The notes beneath the pieces are model-generated. The model was not told where the DNA came from. It worked only from the letters and a program-made list of their open reading frames with translations, and did no database searches. 64,000 bases of DNA from a virus, in IMG/VR virus record IMGVR_UViG_3300050343_000135, positions 1 to 64,000 of that record; one strand, given 5' to 3'. Within the stretch, counting starts at the first letter, position 1. The number at the start of each line of letters is the position of its first letter. Positions 9,198 to 22,000 of the stretch are shown piece after piece. The position numbers and the translations under genes were made by a program.

Positions 9198-12100
9198 ATT
9201 CCACCTCGAATCTTTCTACGTCTTTTCTTTCTGCTTGTATATAATAGAAATAATTATCTCCATTTACAAACACTTTATTGTCCTTTATCTCTTCGACATA
9301 TAAATCTTGTCCACTGCCGATAGCCGTTAGTTGTACTGTAATTGTATCTTCATGTATTAAATTGACCCAATAGTCTGGTAAAGATATAATATTTTCTTTC
9401 GATTTGCCTCGGACATATACGGAATGCTCTGGGCCCTCAACCACACCGTGATGTAGTCTCATTCCTTTTTTGGAAGGATGTTCTATATCGAAAGATTTTG
9501 TTGTTGCTGATAGTAATCCTGTTACTGTTACCCCTGTTGAGGTTGTTTCTAATTTTTTACTTCCATAATGAAAGAGCTTTAATGAACCTTCAGAGCCATC
9601 TGCAAATAAATATGTTGTTAAACCACCTGAACCATCATCTGACTGTATAAAAATATCTTTATCATTTGATAAATTGTTGATATATAAAGTGCCTGTACTG
9701 TTTTGAATATAAGAATCTGTAGCGTTATGATATATCTGTAAGTCATTATCGTCACCTAGTGCTATATGACTGTTATCACCCCATCTTGTAATCAACTGAC
9801 TTGCAGTTGCTTGGCTTCCATCTAGTCTAAAATATACAGCAGAGCTTCCTGAACCATCATCAGACCAAAATCTTATATCTGAGTCATCTGCAAAGTTTTT
9901 AAAATCAAGATTTCCTGTGTAGTTTGAAATCACAGAGTTAGTTCCGTTGTGTAATAGTCTTAGATCATTAGCTCCTCCAAACTGAGCTTGTCCGTTATCA
10001 GCCAGTGATATATTACCTGAGAAACTATGTCCTGTACTGGTAGCTGATAGTCTTGCATCAAAATCTTCACTAGTGCTATTTTTAAAATCTATATAAGCAC
10101 CACCACTTGTTCTAGTAATCTCAATATTACCATCTGTTCCTAATTGAATTACATTACCGCCTGAAGCTGCTGTTATAGCGCCTGTAGTAGATAATGTAGA
10201 GCCATCAAATGTTAAACCCGATTCACCATTAATTGCAGTACTTGAAGACGCGGTTAAAACTCGATTATTCGCAAAGTTTGCAATTGCAGTAATACCTGCT
10301 TGTGCACCTGTAGCTCCTTTTACACCTGTAGCTCCTTTAGCACCTGTACCACCCCCGGCTCCTGTAGCTCCTTTAGCTCCTGCAGTACCTGTAGCTCCTT
10401 TTGCTCCTGTAGTACCTGTAACTCCTACTTCTCCTTTTTGACCTTTTGCACCAGTAGGACCTGTATTTCCTGTTGTACCCGTTGTTCCGGTACTTCCTAT
10501 CTCACCTTTTTGACCTTTTGAACCTGTACTGCCTCCAGCACCTGTAGCTCCTTTAGCTCCTGTTGGGCCTGTTAGACCTGTTGGACCTGTGAGGCCTGTT
10601 CCACCAGTAGCTCCTTTTGAACCTGTTGCTCCTCCGCTACCTGTAGCTCCTTTTGGACCTGTTCCACCTGTAACTCCTATTTGACCTTTTTGTCCTTTTG
10701 CTCCTGTAACTCCAACTTCACCTTTTGCACCTGTTGGACCTGTTGGACCTGTTGGACCTGCTACTGTACTGTCTGCTCCTGTAGCTCCTTTAGCACCTCC
10801 GCCACCTGTTTGACCTTTCTGTCCTTTTGGACCTGTACCACCTGTACCACCTGTACCACCTGTTGGGCCTGTACTACCAACTTCACCTTTTGCACCTGTA
10901 GGACCCGTTGGACCCGTTGGACCTGTACCTCCGGTAACTCCTTTAACGCCTACTTCTCCCTTAGCTCCTGTTGAACCTGTAGCTCCTTTTGCTCCTGTTG
11001 TACCTGTATTACCTCCAGCACCTGTAGCACCTTTAGCACCAGTTGGACCTGCTACTGTACTATCTGCTCCTGTATTTCCTATCTCACCTTTTTGACCTTT
11101 TGGGCCTGTTCCTGGGTTTACAAAACTTAAAGCTCCTGATCCGTCTGTTCCAAGTAGCTGATTTGCGCTTCCGTCTGTAGTTGGGAATGTGTATGCATCA
11201 TTAAATGAAATTGCACCACTAGTAGCAATTTTTAGTCTTACTGTACTATTTGATTTTAGACCGAATACGTGATTTGAGTCTGTACCTACATAACCAGCAG
11301 CAGATTGAGCTTGAAGATTAATTTTTGCACCACTAGCTCTTTCAACATCTATTTCGGTATTTCCTGTAGATTTTACGTGTAAATTATGAGTTGGAGAAGT
11401 TGTTCCAATACCAACACCTCCTCCATCAGTTGCATGTTCAACAAATAATTTAATTCCACCCTGACTTAAAGAACCAGTAGCAATGCCAATTCCTTGATTA
11501 CCCGTTCCAGGGTTATGTCTAAATATTCCTTCTCCAGAACCTGCACTTCCTAATCTTAACCCGTCAAAAATAGCTGCAACTCCATCGACTTCTAATTTAT
11601 TAGAAGGATCAGTTGCTCCGATTCCAACGTTACCATCATTTGTAAATCTTACTTTTTCTGAACCTTCAAAGAAAAATCCTAAATCTGAATCGTTTGTAGC
11701 TTGTCTTATGCCTGCTATATGAATATCTGCATCATTATTTCTAAAATGTATATGAGCTCGTGTATTTGCAGAAGCAGTACTATTCTCAAGTTTTAGTCCT
11801 GCACTTCCCCAAGCACCGCTGTTTCCCCCTGAATATGCAGTATCTGTATCAGCAAATGCTATATGTAGCTTTTCAGTTGGTGAACTTGCTCCGATACCAA
11901 CGTTACCATTATTTAAAATAGTCATATGGTTTACAAATGATCCTGACCCATTCCTAGTTTCAAAATTAAAAGCATTAGTAGTATCAGGAGTATCATCTTC
12001 AAATCTTATTCTTTGCCAATAACTTCCATCAAGACTTCCAATATAACCGTTGTTTATAAACTCTATATTACCTTCAACATGAAGTTTTTCAGTTGGCGAA

Positions 12101-12873
12101 GTTGTTCCGATACCTAAATTAGATCCATTGAATGTTAAGCCTGATTCGGCATTGATAGCTGTTCCGGAAGATGCAGTTAAAACTCTGTTATCTGCAAAAT
12201 TAGCTATAGCTGTAATTCCAGCTTGTTGACCTTTCTGTCCCTTAGAACCTGAAGCACCCGTAACTCCTACTTCGCCTTTGGCTCCTGTAGCTCCTTTAGC
12301 TCCTGCAGTACCTGTAGCTCCTTTTGCTCCCGCACCGCCTGTAGCACCTATTTCCCCTTTTTGACCTTTTGGACCTGTACCTCCAGTACCTCCAGTACCA
12401 CCTGTTGGACCTGTAAGACCTACTTCACCTTTAGCTCCTGTTGGACCTGTTGGACCTGTTGGACCTGTTGGACCTGCTACTGTACTGTCTGCTCCTGTGG
12501 CTCCTGTAACTCCTTTAGCACCTGTAGCACCTTTTGAACCTGTACTACCTCCAGCACCTGTAGCTCCTTTAGCTCCTGCAGTACCTGTAGCTCCTTTTGC
12601 TCCTGCAGTACCTGTTGGACCTGTTGGACCTGTTGGACCTGCTACTGTACTTGCAGCACCTGTAGCTCCTTTTTGACCTGTAGCTCCGCCTGCTCCTGTG
12701 GAGCCTTTTGGACCTGTTTGACCTAATTCTACTATTGCTTCAGTTCCATCATCTTTCTTGATAAAAACTTTACCGTCGTAGGTATTGATAGCAACTTCAC
12801 CGAGTGCTAAATCTGTTGTCTCAGGCGCGTTTCCTTGTTGCGCTGAGCGTTTTAATTTGATTGTTTGTGCCAT
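9187..12873 (-). CDS. Giant collagen-like tail fibre
   Basis: 1,228 residues in one frame. The N-terminus [19 protein letters not shown]... [18 protein letters not shown] is a virion-attachment domain shared with the gene at 12919-14853. Two long Gly-X-Y blocks (about residues 50-215 and 585-870) alternate with beta-rich modules ([16 protein letters not shown]). The C-terminus [20 protein letters not shown] is a conserved terminal domain of marine phage fibres. Collagen repeats fold as triple helices, so a trimeric side or central fibre is expected. Each collagen block is followed by the same [10 protein letters not shown] segment, an internal duplication. Confidence 0.75.
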   Translation of the reverse strand: MAQTIKLKRSAQQGNAPETTDLALGEVAINTYDGKVFIKKDDGTEAIVELGQTGPKGSTGAGGATGQKGATGAASTVAGPTGPTGPTGTAGAKGATGTAGAKGATGAGGSTGSKGATGAKGVTGATGADSTVAGPTGPTGPTGPTGAKGEVGLTGPTGGTGGTGGTGPKGQKGEIGATGGAGAKGATGTAGAKGATGAKGEVGVTGASGSKGQKGQQAGITAIANFADNRVLTASSGTAINAESGLTFNGSNLGIGTTSPTEKLHVEGNIEFINNGYIGSLDGSYWQRIRFEDDTPDTTNAFNFETRNGSGSFVNHMTILNNGNVGIGASSPTEKLHIAFADTDTAYSGGNSGAWGSAGLKLENSTASANTRAHIHFRNNDADIHIAGIRQATNDSDLGFFFEGSEKVRFTNDGNVGIGATDPSNKLEVDGVAAIFDGLRLGSAGSGEGIFRHNPGTGNQGIGIATGSLSQGGIKLFVEHATDGGGVGIGTTSPTHNLHVKSTGNTEIDVERASGAKINLQAQSAAGYVGTDSNHVFGLKSNSTVRLKIATSGAISFNDAYTFPTTDGSANQLLGTDGSGALSFVNPGTGPKGQKGEIGNTGADSTVAGPTGAKGATGAGGNTGTTGAKGATGSTGAKGEVGVKGVTGGTGPTGPTGPTGAKGEVGSTGPTGGTGGTGGTGPKGQKGQTGGGGAKGATGADSTVAGPTGPTGPTGAKGEVGVTGAKGQKGQIGVTGGTGPKGATGSGGATGSKGATGGTGLTGPTGLTGPTGAKGATGAGGSTGSKGQKGEIGSTGTTGTTGNTGPTGAKGQKGEVGVTGTTGAKGATGTAGAKGATGAGGGTGAKGATGVKGATGAQAGITAIANFANNRVLTASSSTAINGESGLTFDGSTLSTTGAITAASGGNVIQLGTDGNIEITRTSGGAYIDFKNSTSEDFDARLSATSTGHSFSGNISLADNGQAQFGGANDLRLLHNGTNSVISNYTGNLDFKNFADDSDIRFWSDDGSGSSAVYFRLDGSQATASQLITRWGDNSHIALGDDNDLQIYHNATDSYIQNSTGTLYINNLSNDKDIFIQSDDGSGGLTTYLFADGSEGSLKLFHYGSKKLETTSTGVTVTGLLSATTKSFDIEHPSKKGMRLHHGVVEGPEHSVYVRGKSKENIISLPDYWVNLIHEDTITVQLTAIGSGQDLYVEEIKDNKVFVNGDNYFYYIQAERKDVERFEVEYES

Positions 12874-12892
12874 ATCTATGTAACCTTATTGT

Positions 12893-12906
12893 TGAGTATA
12901 TACTCA
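12893..12906. promoter_or_regulatory. Perfect 14-bp palindrome between two fibre genes
   Basis: TGAGTATATACTCA is fully self-complementary and lies in the 45-base gap upstream of the giant fibre start. It could be an operator or an mRNA hairpin; nothing distinguishes these. Confidence 0.3.
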
Positions 12907-12918
12907 GGTATTTATTTA

Positions 12919-14853
12919 TTAACTAAATGTTCCGCCGTCTATTACACTTGTGTATGCTAATGTTCCACCTTGAACAGTTAATATTTGATCCGCTGTTCCA
13001 ACTGGTAATCTATTATAACCAGCATCATTTGTTGTGGCTCCTAGTATTAAATCTCCTTTTCTTGTTTGTGTAATTCCTTTAATATTTAAATCACCAGAAG
13101 CAAGAGCTAAAGTAACATTGTCAATATCTGCTGATAGTGTGTTACCGGACTTAACTATACCGTTTCCTGCTGTTATTTGACCAGCTCCTGAGAATTGTGT
13201 GAATACTAGATCAGTATTTCCTAAATCAATAGCGCTATTAGTTGTTAAAACGTAACCTTGGTCGCCATTTGTTGAACCTTCTTCAATAAATATAAATAAA
13301 CCAGAAGTAACTTTATCATTTGCATTAGCATCTGTTGATCTTGCAGGTGTTCCACCTGAAGCTACTGCTACATAAATACCATTTTCACTTGCATCAGTCT
13401 GATTTTTGAGAAGAACTCTGTCTCCTGCAGTTAGAGATACACCATCAATGGTATCACCGGCTTCTAGTCCTGAAGAACCTGCTGTAAGCACTACGTTAGC
13501 TGTAGAAGCTAAATGTACTGAATCTTTTATATCTAGATTTTGTTTGATTGCATCAACATATTCTTTAGTTACTAAACTATTTGCGTTAAACTGTGATCTG
13601 TCTTTATAACCTGATGGAACTCTTATAACCCCTGTACCATGTGGAGATAATACAATATTGTTATTACCTGAAGATGTGGATACTGTAGAGCCGTTAAGTG
13701 TTAAGTCGTCTACTCCTAAAGAGTTTAATCCTGTTAAATCTGTTGTTGTAGATCCATTAGTTAAAGTACTACCACCTAAAGTAATATTCTTAGTAGAGAC
13801 TGCTCCAGCAGATACTGAGAAGTTTGCTGTTGCAAATGATGCGACACCTTTTGCTGATGTACTTGCGTCTGTTACTGATATAGTAATTGCATTATCACTT
13901 ACAGTTGTATTTATAGGGTTTGTTCCATTGAAAGTTAAAGTTTCGCCAGTACTAATAGTATCATTTGTGCCACTATCTGCTGAAAGTGTTAATGTTGATA
14001 CTACCGTAGCAAATTCTAAATTACCACTACCATCTTGTCTTAAGAATTGACCATTTGAACCTGAGCCGTTTGTTGGGAACGCAAAACCGTCAAGAACAAT
14101 TTGACCATTTCCATTTGGAGTAATATTAATATTACCATTAGTATCTTCGGATGTTAGTGTATTGCCGTCTAATTTTAGATTATCTACAAATAGATCTGCA
14201 TACTTATGTGAAGAAGTACCAAGACCAATACCAGCGTTTGTTGCTGGTCTTAATGAAGTAGTACTTAAATAAAGTTCATCTCCTCCACCTACTTTAAAGT
14301 CTATTCTATCATCTGTATCTGCAGTAATACTTGTATCACCGTCTGCGTCAAGTATTAGTTCTAAACCATTTATGTCTAGTTTTCTGCCTACTAGTATTTT
14401 TTCTACTGTATTGGTTGAATCAAAAGTTAAATAGGTATGCTCTGCTGTTGAGATTGTCATACCCGTAGCAGAATTATCTATAATTTTAAAATCTGTTGCT
14501 TGTGTATCAAGGTTTATTGTACCTGCATTAATATCTAAATGTGCTGCTGCAACAAGATCAATATTCCCACTACCTGCAGTAATAGAATTTCCACCTATTG
14601 TAAGATTTGCTGTTTTGAATTGATCAACTTTATTGCTTGAGTCTGTTGTTATTGCTGAACTTGCTGTTAGTGTTCCTAAAGCATGGTCAAGCATGTTAAC
14701 ATATAAGTCTCCACCAATTGTTGTAACTGTACCATTTGAAGGTGCTCCAATAAATAATTTATTAGAACTTTCTGAATAAGCTAACTCACCAGCGGTTAAC
14801 GAACCTGGTGCCGCGGTGCCTATACTTCTTTTAATTTTAATAGTTTGTGCCAT
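12919..14853 (-). CDS. Tail fibre protein, collagen-free paralogue of the giant fibre N-terminus
   Basis: 644 residues, intact. Starts MAQTIKIKRSIGTAAPGSL... GELAYSESSNKLFIG, the common attachment module of marine phage fibres, related to the start of the neighbouring 1,228-residue fibre. The body is a string of short beta repeats (GGNSITAGSGNIDLVAAAHL) and a later module (SLVTKEYVDAIKQNLDIKD) often seen near fibre tips. It is read leftwards with the other fibre genes. Role in adsorption is inferred. Confidence 0.65.
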   Translation of the reverse strand: MAQTIKIKRSIGTAAPGSLTAGELAYSESSNKLFIGAPSNGTVTTIGGDLYVNMLDHALGTLTASSAITTDSSNKVDQFKTANLTIGGNSITAGSGNIDLVAAAHLDINAGTINLDTQATDFKIIDNSATGMTISTAEHTYLTFDSTNTVEKILVGRKLDINGLELILDADGDTSITADTDDRIDFKVGGGDELYLSTTSLRPATNAGIGLGTSSHKYADLFVDNLKLDGNTLTSEDTNGNINITPNGNGQIVLDGFAFPTNGSGSNGQFLRQDGSGNLEFATVVSTLTLSADSGTNDTISTGETLTFNGTNPINTTVSDNAITISVTDASTSAKGVASFATANFSVSAGAVSTKNITLGGSTLTNGSTTTDLTGLNSLGVDDLTLNGSTVSTSSGNNNIVLSPHGTGVIRVPSGYKDRSQFNANSLVTKEYVDAIKQNLDIKDSVHLASTANVVLTAGSSGLEAGDTIDGVSLTAGDRVLLKNQTDASENGIYVAVASGGTPARSTDANANDKVTSGLFIFIEEGSTNGDQGYVLTTNSAIDLGNTDLVFTQFSGAGQITAGNGIVKSGNTLSADIDNVTLALASGDLNIKGITQTRKGDLILGATTNDAGYNRLPVGTADQILTVQGGTLAYTSVIDGGTFS

Positions 14854-14874
14854 TTTGTTTTCCTATATTGAGAC

Positions 14875-15276
14875 TTAAAAGCCTCCTGCGTCTACCGTGT
14901 CTGAGTCTGATGAATCGTTCCCAATCATTATTGGAACGAAACTATAAGTTCCCGAAGAAGTTTCTCGGTAGATCTTTAACTGATTATCATCAGTATCATA
15001 AAATAAATCACCTTCTTCTAAATTTGCATCTCCTGCTTCCGGAGGAGTTGTTGATACATAAAATTGATCTGCTAGTATTTGTAGTGCGTCTGCAATGTTA
15101 CCTGAACCTGCTAAAGTACCTGTTCCTGAAAATGGAATAGTACTTGCTCCTGAAGCTACTGCAGAACTAATTTCTATTTGAGTTGTTTGTGGCTCTACAT
15201 TAACTGTAATAGTATCTTCATTTACTGTTAGAGCTACAACGTCTTGTGTAGCTTGAATTGTTGTGGCTTTACCCAT
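14875..15276 (-). CDS. Small structural protein of the fibre block
   Basis: 133 residues (MGKATTIQATQDVVALTVNED...), with GDLFYDTDDNQLKIYRETSSG, a short motif also seen near fibre N-termini. Its ATG overlaps the stop of the gene at 15276, so it is translated with it. Composition is acidic and beta-rich. Function unknown; a baseplate or fibre-connector role fits its place. Confidence 0.55.
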   Translation of the reverse strand: MGKATTIQATQDVVALTVNEDTITVNVEPQTTQIEISSAVASGASTIPFSGTGTLAGSGNIADALQILADQFYVSTTPPEAGDANLEEGDLFYDTDDNQLKIYRETSSGTYSFVPIMIGNDSSDSDTVDAGGF

Positions 15277-15614
15277 TATCTTGTTACTTCTGGACTAACT
15301 ATTGCAGTCCCTTGAAGTAATCTAGTTACTACTGAATCTCCAGATGTATGAATTTCTACATCATAGAAGTACTTGCTTGGAGTTATTCCCCCCGTTACCG
15401 CTGGAGTCAAGGATATATTTATTTTTCCTTGGGCTGCGTTTGTTACCTGACCTATAAAAGAAGCAGTTAACGTACTTGAAGTAACTGATGGTCGTAGTTG
15501 TCCTCTAACAGAATAGTCTGAAAGGTCTTTTGCGCTCCCACTCTCTTGCACAGTTAAATCCAAGGCAAAACTAGAGCCTTTATCTATAACTATATCGTAT
15601 TTACCTGCTGCCAT
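15276..15614 (-). CDS. BppU-like or connector structural protein
   Basis: 112 residues: MAAGKYDIVIDKGSSFALDL...YSVRGQLRPS...FYDVEIHTSGDSVVTRLLQG. This strand pattern resembles the N-terminal immunoglobulin-like domain of baseplate upper proteins, which anchors fibres to the virion. First gene after the promoter at 15636-15664; GGAG lies just upstream of the ATG. Confidence 0.55.
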   Translation of the reverse strand: MAAGKYDIVIDKGSSFALDLTVQESGSAKDLSDYSVRGQLRPSVTSSTLTASFIGQVTNAAQGKINISLTPAVTGGITPSKYFYDVEIHTSGDSVVTRLLQGTAIVSPEVTR

Positions 15615-15635
15615 TATTTCACTCCTATAGCATTA

Positions 15636-15664
15636 ATTATATCAAAATCTTGAGGTGAAGTCAA
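15636..15664 (-). promoter_or_regulatory. Sigma70 promoter for the fibre block
   Basis: TTGACT, 17-base spacer, TATAAT on the minus strand. It sits just upstream of the gene starting at 15614, leaving a short leader with GGAG before the ATG. Confidence 0.65.
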
Positions 15665-15701
15665 GCATTAAATTTCCGATGTGAATCATATACTGTATCG
15701 G

Positions 15702-16037
15702 TTATGCTTGAAGCTCGTCATCACCAAAAATTGTTAAGGTCATCAGAGCATCTAGACCGTCTTTTGCTGTTGTTCCGGATGCATAAATATTCTGTACCCA
15801 GTTTTGTATGTTTTCGTTTGTTACTTGTTTGGTAGGAATAAAATCACTAATATCCCCATTCATTCTTTGATTTACTTTAAAAGCTACCCATTGTTCAATA
15901 GTTGCTGTTTTTGTATTATCTACAGTATCTATACCTGTGATTTCTACTCGAACATTGTCAATGACGTTAGTATTATTTACAATTCTAGCTCGTAGCTCTT
16001 TATGTGTATATGTATATGTAAAGTTATGTATTGCCAT
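15702..16037 (-). CDS. Conserved phage protein of unknown function
   Basis: 111 residues (MAIHNFTYTYTHKELRARIV...). Contains ITGIDTVDNTKTATIEQWVAF and a C-terminal half with NENIQNWVQNIYASG. No signal peptide or membrane segment. Lies between the J-like gene and the fibre block, and a terminal virion role is inferred from position only. Confidence 0.5.
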   Translation of the reverse strand: MAIHNFTYTYTHKELRARIVNNTNVIDNVRVEITGIDTVDNTKTATIEQWVAFKVNQRMNGDISDFIPTKQVTNENIQNWVQNIYASGTTAKDGLDALMTLTIFGDDELQA

Positions 16038-16048
16038 AATTATTCTCC

Positions 16049-19000
16049 TTAAGGAATATTGCCGTTTGGGGGCGTAGGCGGATTAAATGGTGGATTACTG
16101 CCTCCTGTTGTTGTTATTGTCCATGTATCTGATGTATCACTCACAGTAAATACATGATTTCTAGTTCCTCCACCTGTACTTGAAGCTACTCCTTGTAATT
16201 GTATTGTGTCCCCATTGTTTACTGTTCTAGATGTGCCACTATGCGCTCCACCATTTACACTGAATGTTCCTAGAGATATACTTGCTGTTCCTGATACAAA
16301 AGCACTTCCTGATAATGTTATAGTATTTGATGTCTGTGTACTACCTGCTGTTGCATTTGACACATCTGTAAACGTAAATGGAAGTGGAGTTGATACACCA
16401 AATTTAATAAATCTTCCTTCCACAAAATTCACTTGTCTAGCATTTCCATCTCCTTGCCCGAACATATATAAAGTTACTGTTCCTGTTCCATCATATCTAA
16501 ATGCTAATGGAATATTGCTTGTATCATCGGTTGATGTTAATCTTGATTCTGATACTAATCCAGGCAGTTTTTGTATAAGAGGAGTTTTATAAACTACACC
16601 TGCTGCACTTTCACCTAACTCCGTAGTATCTGCTCCTCCAGTTGTTACTGTAGTATTTACAGTTCCATCACTGAATAAGAAATGAATAGTTTTTACTTGT
16701 CCTGTGCCACCTTTTGCTCTTACAAATCCTTGATAAAATCCTGGTCCTGTGCCTACTTCACATACTTCTGCATATCTTTTAGAGTCATTATTAAAATTAC
16801 CAATAGTAGTTCCGCTAACTGTAGCTCCTGTTGTTGGTAATATTAAATCTTGCACTGCAATAGTATCTGCAGAAATAAGAGCATTTGTTCCTGTAAGTGG
16901 TGTAAGTGTTGGATTAGAAGCTTCACTAGCTTGGTTCTGATGTGGTACACCAGTTGTAGCATCCCAATATACAGAGTTAACTTTTACTACACTTAATCCT
17001 GAGAAAGTTTTAATTGCTGTAGTTCTTTCTGCATTTGTATCAACTGTAGTATCAAAACCAATTACTACATAAGGAGCATCTGCTCCCGGACTACCTGTAA
17101 CACCTTTAATACCGGTTTGTCCAATATCACCTTTGTCTCCTGGAGCACCTGGGCCACCTGTAACACCTTTAGGTCCTTGAGGACCTTGTAGTCCTTTTGG
17201 CCCTGTAGCTCCTAGTCTCACCTTTGTCTCCTGTAGCACCTGGTCCGCCTGTAGCTCCTTTAGCTCCTCCGTCTCCTGGTCCACCTTTCTCTCCTGTAGC
17301 ACCTGGTCCGCCTGTAGCTACCTTTAGCTCCTCCGGCTCCTGGTCCACCTTTCTCTCCGGGGGAACCTGGTACGCCTGTTTCACCTTTAGGGCCTCCCTC
17401 TCCTGGTCCGCCTTTATCCCCTGTAGCACCTGGTCCGCCTGTAGCACCTTTTGATCCTCCGGCTCCTGGTTGACCTTTGGCACCTGCAGCACCTGGTCCG
17501 CCTGTAGTACCTTTAGCTCCTCCTTCTCCTGGTCCGCCTTTCTCACCTATAACACCTGGTCCGCCTGTAGCACCTTTTGGTCCTCCGGCTCCTGTTTCAC
17601 CTTTATCTCCTGTAGCTCCTGGTCCGCCTGTAGCACCTTTAGGTCCTGCCTGTCCTATAACACCTTTAGGGCCCGTAGCACCTGTTTCACCTTTAGCACC
17701 TGCAGCACCTGGGCCGCCTGTAGTACCTGGTTGACCTTTCGGTCCTGTTTCTCCCTTTTCCCCTTGTAAATACTCACTTACTGTCCATTCTGTTCTAGGA
17801 GATTGGTCAAATGCTGGAGTAACTGCGGAAGCGACAAAGTACCAATTTGATAAAGCTGCTGCTTCTGTATACCAATCTGTAACTGTTCCATCTTTTTGAG
17901 TTAATCTAAATAAATTACTTATAGCACTAGAACCTCCGTCCATGTCTGGAGCTAATGGTTTACTTGTTGTAGTTACAGCAGCATTACTATTTAATACATC
18001 ATTGTTTAGTCCATCATAGTATATTAAAAAGACTTCATCTCCAGGCTCTCCTTTAACTCCGGTACCCCCTTGAATACCTACAAGTCCTTTAATTCCTTTA
18101 AGTCCTTTATCACCGGTAGCACCTGGTCCTCCTGTTGGCCCCGGTCCACCTACTTCACCTTTTGGTCCTGCGGCACCTGGTCCGCCTATAACACCTTTAG
18201 GTCCTACCTCACCTACAGTACCTTTAGGACCGAAATCTCCTGTGAGTCCTTTAGGCCCTGCAGCACCTGCGTCACCTACGGATACCTTTAGGACCGAACT
18301 CTCCTGTAGCACCTTTAGCACCTGGAGCACCTGCGTCACCTACGGTACCTTTAGGACCGAAATCTCCCGTGAGTCCTTTTGGCCCTGTAGCACCTGCGTC
18401 ACCTACGGCACCTTTAGGACCGAAATCTCCTGTGAGTCCTTTTGGCCCTGTAGCACCTGCGTCACCTACGATACCTTTAGGACCGAAATTTCCTTTGAGT
18501 CCTTTATCTCCGGGTCCGCCTTTGGCTCCTGTGTCCCCTACTATTCCTTGTGGCCCTGTAGCACCTTTAAGTCCTTTATCACCGGCAGCACCTGGTCCTC
18601 CTGTAACACCTTTAGAACCTACAGCACCTTTAGGCCCTGTTTCACCCGCGCCACCTTTAGCCCCTTTATCTCCGGTAGATCCACCCTCACCTTTCTGGCC
18701 TGTAACACCTGTGTCACCTTTTATTCCTATTCCGCCCTTAGGTCCGGATGGGCCTTGATCACCTTTCTCCCCTCCAGCAGATACGTATAATTCTTCTATA
18801 CTATATGTACCACTAGCTAGTTTTATCTTAGCGAGTATTGCATCATTAGTAAAATCAGGTATAAAAGCTTGTACTTTTAAAGATGAACTAAAAGGTCTTT
18901 GTACTATTTGTTCCAAATATACTAAAGTATTAGATTCTATAGATCTTACTCTAGCAAACGATTCGTAAACTGAAAAAGTTAAAGTTGTACCACTTGCAAT

Positions 19001-22000
19001 AGTTTGTTTATTTCCTAGAGTTAATGCAGTTCCATTAATGGCTTCTACATATGTAACTCCGCTGATACCTGTTCCTGTAACTGTTTGTCCTACAGAAATA
19101 TTTGAATTTGTTCCAGAAAGTGTTACTGATTTACTTTCTGTGATTGCTCCACTAGTTGCTTGAGTGGTATTTGAGCCATTTGTTATCTGTATTAAATTAC
19201 CTACACTTAATTCTGTAGTGAATGAAGTACCTGTACCATCTACTTGGTTAGAAAATCTTTCTATAATAATAGTTCCTGAAGTAGAAGATAATCCATTAGT
19301 AGATGTAGAGATATCTGCAAAATAACTTACGGGAGGAACTGAATCTGTCTGATTAATAATTTTTAATGCTTTTAATTTATCAGCACTTTCACTAGAGTCA
19401 AAAAGCAAATAAGCTTCGGTTCCCATTCCACTGAAGTCTTGTTTATATGTAGCTTCAGTAGTAGACGTGTTTGTAAAAGTAACACCATTAGGGTTTGTAA
19501 AAGAATAATTGTTTGAACTAAATTCTAAAACTGATCCAGTTACTAGAAGATTTCTACTTGATGTTCCCCCTTGAGGTACTAATTCAGTTCTAGAAACACC
19601 TGGAGTGACAAGTTCTGATTCTGCTATTTCAATATCTCTCTTAATAAATTGAGACACAGATCCTATTGCTGTTCTTGTTCTTAGCCTTACATTGTAGACA
19701 CCCGCAGAAATATTATCAATTGTAAAACTTTGATTTACACTGTTGACAAGTTCTGTAGTTTCATCTCCATTAAAAGTATGTACGATTTCAAAGCCATTTG
19801 CAAACTTATATTTACTTCCATCTGCATTTAAAGGGTAATCCCAGCTAAGAGTAGCTTTATTACCTGTAATAACTCCAGAAGTATCTGTAGATGACGTACT
19901 ATCACTTGAGTCCATAGGTTCTACTGTAATAACTAGGTTTTTAGGTGCGGGAACTACATCATCTGGATCCGCAGACTCTTTTGTTGGTCTAGTCTCCAAT
20001 GCATACCCTCTTTCTATTTCTGTGAATTTTTCTCTGTGATATTCTGTTGCTACAATGCCAAACTTACCTTCATCCTCTTTTATTGCAACAATTTTATATT
20101 CTTTTATTGTTCCAACTTTTTGAGTTCCATCTGTGTTGTATAACTTTAATGCCCATATTGTTTCAGTATCTGGAGCACTTGTAAAAGCAGAACTAACTGT
20201 TAAAGAAGATACATTGCCTGCTGAAGTTGTAATTGTTTGAATTTCTGTTGTAAATTCTTCTGTCCACTCTAAGTTGGCCTCTTCATTTACTGCTGCAGTT
20301 GAGGAACTAATTGAAGTAACTAAATCTCCTTTTACGTAGTCTACTCCTCCAATAGTTGCAAAGTCATCTATAAGATACGCACCTCCTTTTGGGTACATTA
20401 AAACTAACTCAGGTGGAAAATCAGAAGTATACGCAGGTAAACTAATTGTTCTATCTAAAGGAATGACTGTTGTTGATCTTGTTCCTGTATTTGAAACTCT
20501 ACCTGCATATGAAACTCTGTCTCTATCTGCATCTTGAATAGCTATAACTTGTCCTGGGAGTAATCCTATTGCATTTTGACCTGTTTCAAAACTTACTGTT
20601 TCTTTTTCATTTTTCTCAGAGAGAAGTTTCCATTTACCCATTCTATGGGCTTGGCCTCTAGAGGTACACGCAAAAGCAAGAGACTCTGACCTTATAATTC
20701 TTCCTGTTTCTGCAATACTTTCATAATCTTCTACATATTCAGTAGATTGTCTATAATTATCTTCTGGGTCATTCCATGTTACTTTTACTTGATTTGTTCT
20801 TACTCTATCGCCTGTTCCTTCATAAGTAAATTGACCATCAATAATATTAGCTTTTGAAAATAGTGCTACTGGTTGTTTTGGCTGGTCTGCTGTTGCTGTA
20901 AACTCTCCATTTGCCCAGAGACCCATTCCATGAAATACAGAAGCAAGTTGCTTTAATACATTAGTAGCTTCTCCAGCTTCTGAAAAGTAAATATTACAAG
21001 TGAATCTAGGCTCTGTGCCTCCATTTCCATCTGGAATTTCTTCATCACAATACTTAGCAAGTCTAAAAAGTTCATACTTATCTATATTGGTTTTATCTAC
21101 AAATTGACCCATTCCATAACGATTATTTGTAAGCATATCATACATAATCCACACAGGATTATCACAGAATACTTTTCCGTGATTTATTGAAGCTTGGTTA
21201 AAAGTTTGTATATCTCCTCTAAAATTTCCATCCCAGTTTTGATATGAACTTTCTGTTGCTCCTGAAGTAATATTTCTTGTATATGCTGCTGCTCCACCTG
21301 TTTCTTCTCTAGTACGGTAATTAGTAGGGACTTGTATTTTTACTCCCTTTAAAGCAAAAGCACGGGTAGGTACTGCACCCTCATAATCTTTTGCATTGAA
21401 AGAAGTAAAAGTGTATGCAGTATGTGGATATGTAAGTTTATCTTTTATTATGCTTTCTACAGTTGTTAATGTACAAGAGTTGTTATGTTGAAAACTACCA
21501 TCTTTAAAATTTAAATCATTTATTCTTCTTATACGAATTCTAAAATCATCAAAAGGTTGAAACTCTTCAGTATTTATTACAAACTCTTCTACAAATGCTG
21601 CATACTGAGCTTTAGAAGGTTTAATATATCCATTATTTGGTAAATCTGACATACTTCTAGCAAAAATATGCAATCCTCTAGATCTTGTTAAAATATCATT
21701 ATTACTTGGACCAAAAGCAAGTTCTGATGTATAGCTAGACCCTCCATCAGTAGAATACTCAAAGAATATTTGTAGCTCTACAAAAGAAGGTCCTTTTGCG
21801 CCAGAAGAGCTTTTTATTGCATGACATGAAGGTAAGTTAAAAGTTAAATGTACTTCATCTATTTCTGAAGGGTTTGATACCTCTAAGAATGCTGAAGTCA
21901 TAAGAGTATCAGCAGAGGTTCCTTCAAGTTGAGAAGGTTCATCTAAGTCGTTATTATAGGCATTTACTAGGTTGCCTGTTGTATCTATATTTGCACGAAG

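Noticed and set aside
10300-10974. Cys/Ser/Thr-rich open frames on the plus strand
   Set aside because: They are the antisense of Gly-X-Y collagen repeats; no ribosome sites, composition fully explained by the real minus-strand gene.
13406-14050. Plus-strand ORFs opposite the fibre gene
   Set aside because: Val/Pro-rich mirror frames of an intact 644-residue minus-strand gene.
17224-18790. Proline-rich open frames on the plus strand
   Set aside because: Same cause: reverse complement of the collagen repeat in the J-like gene.
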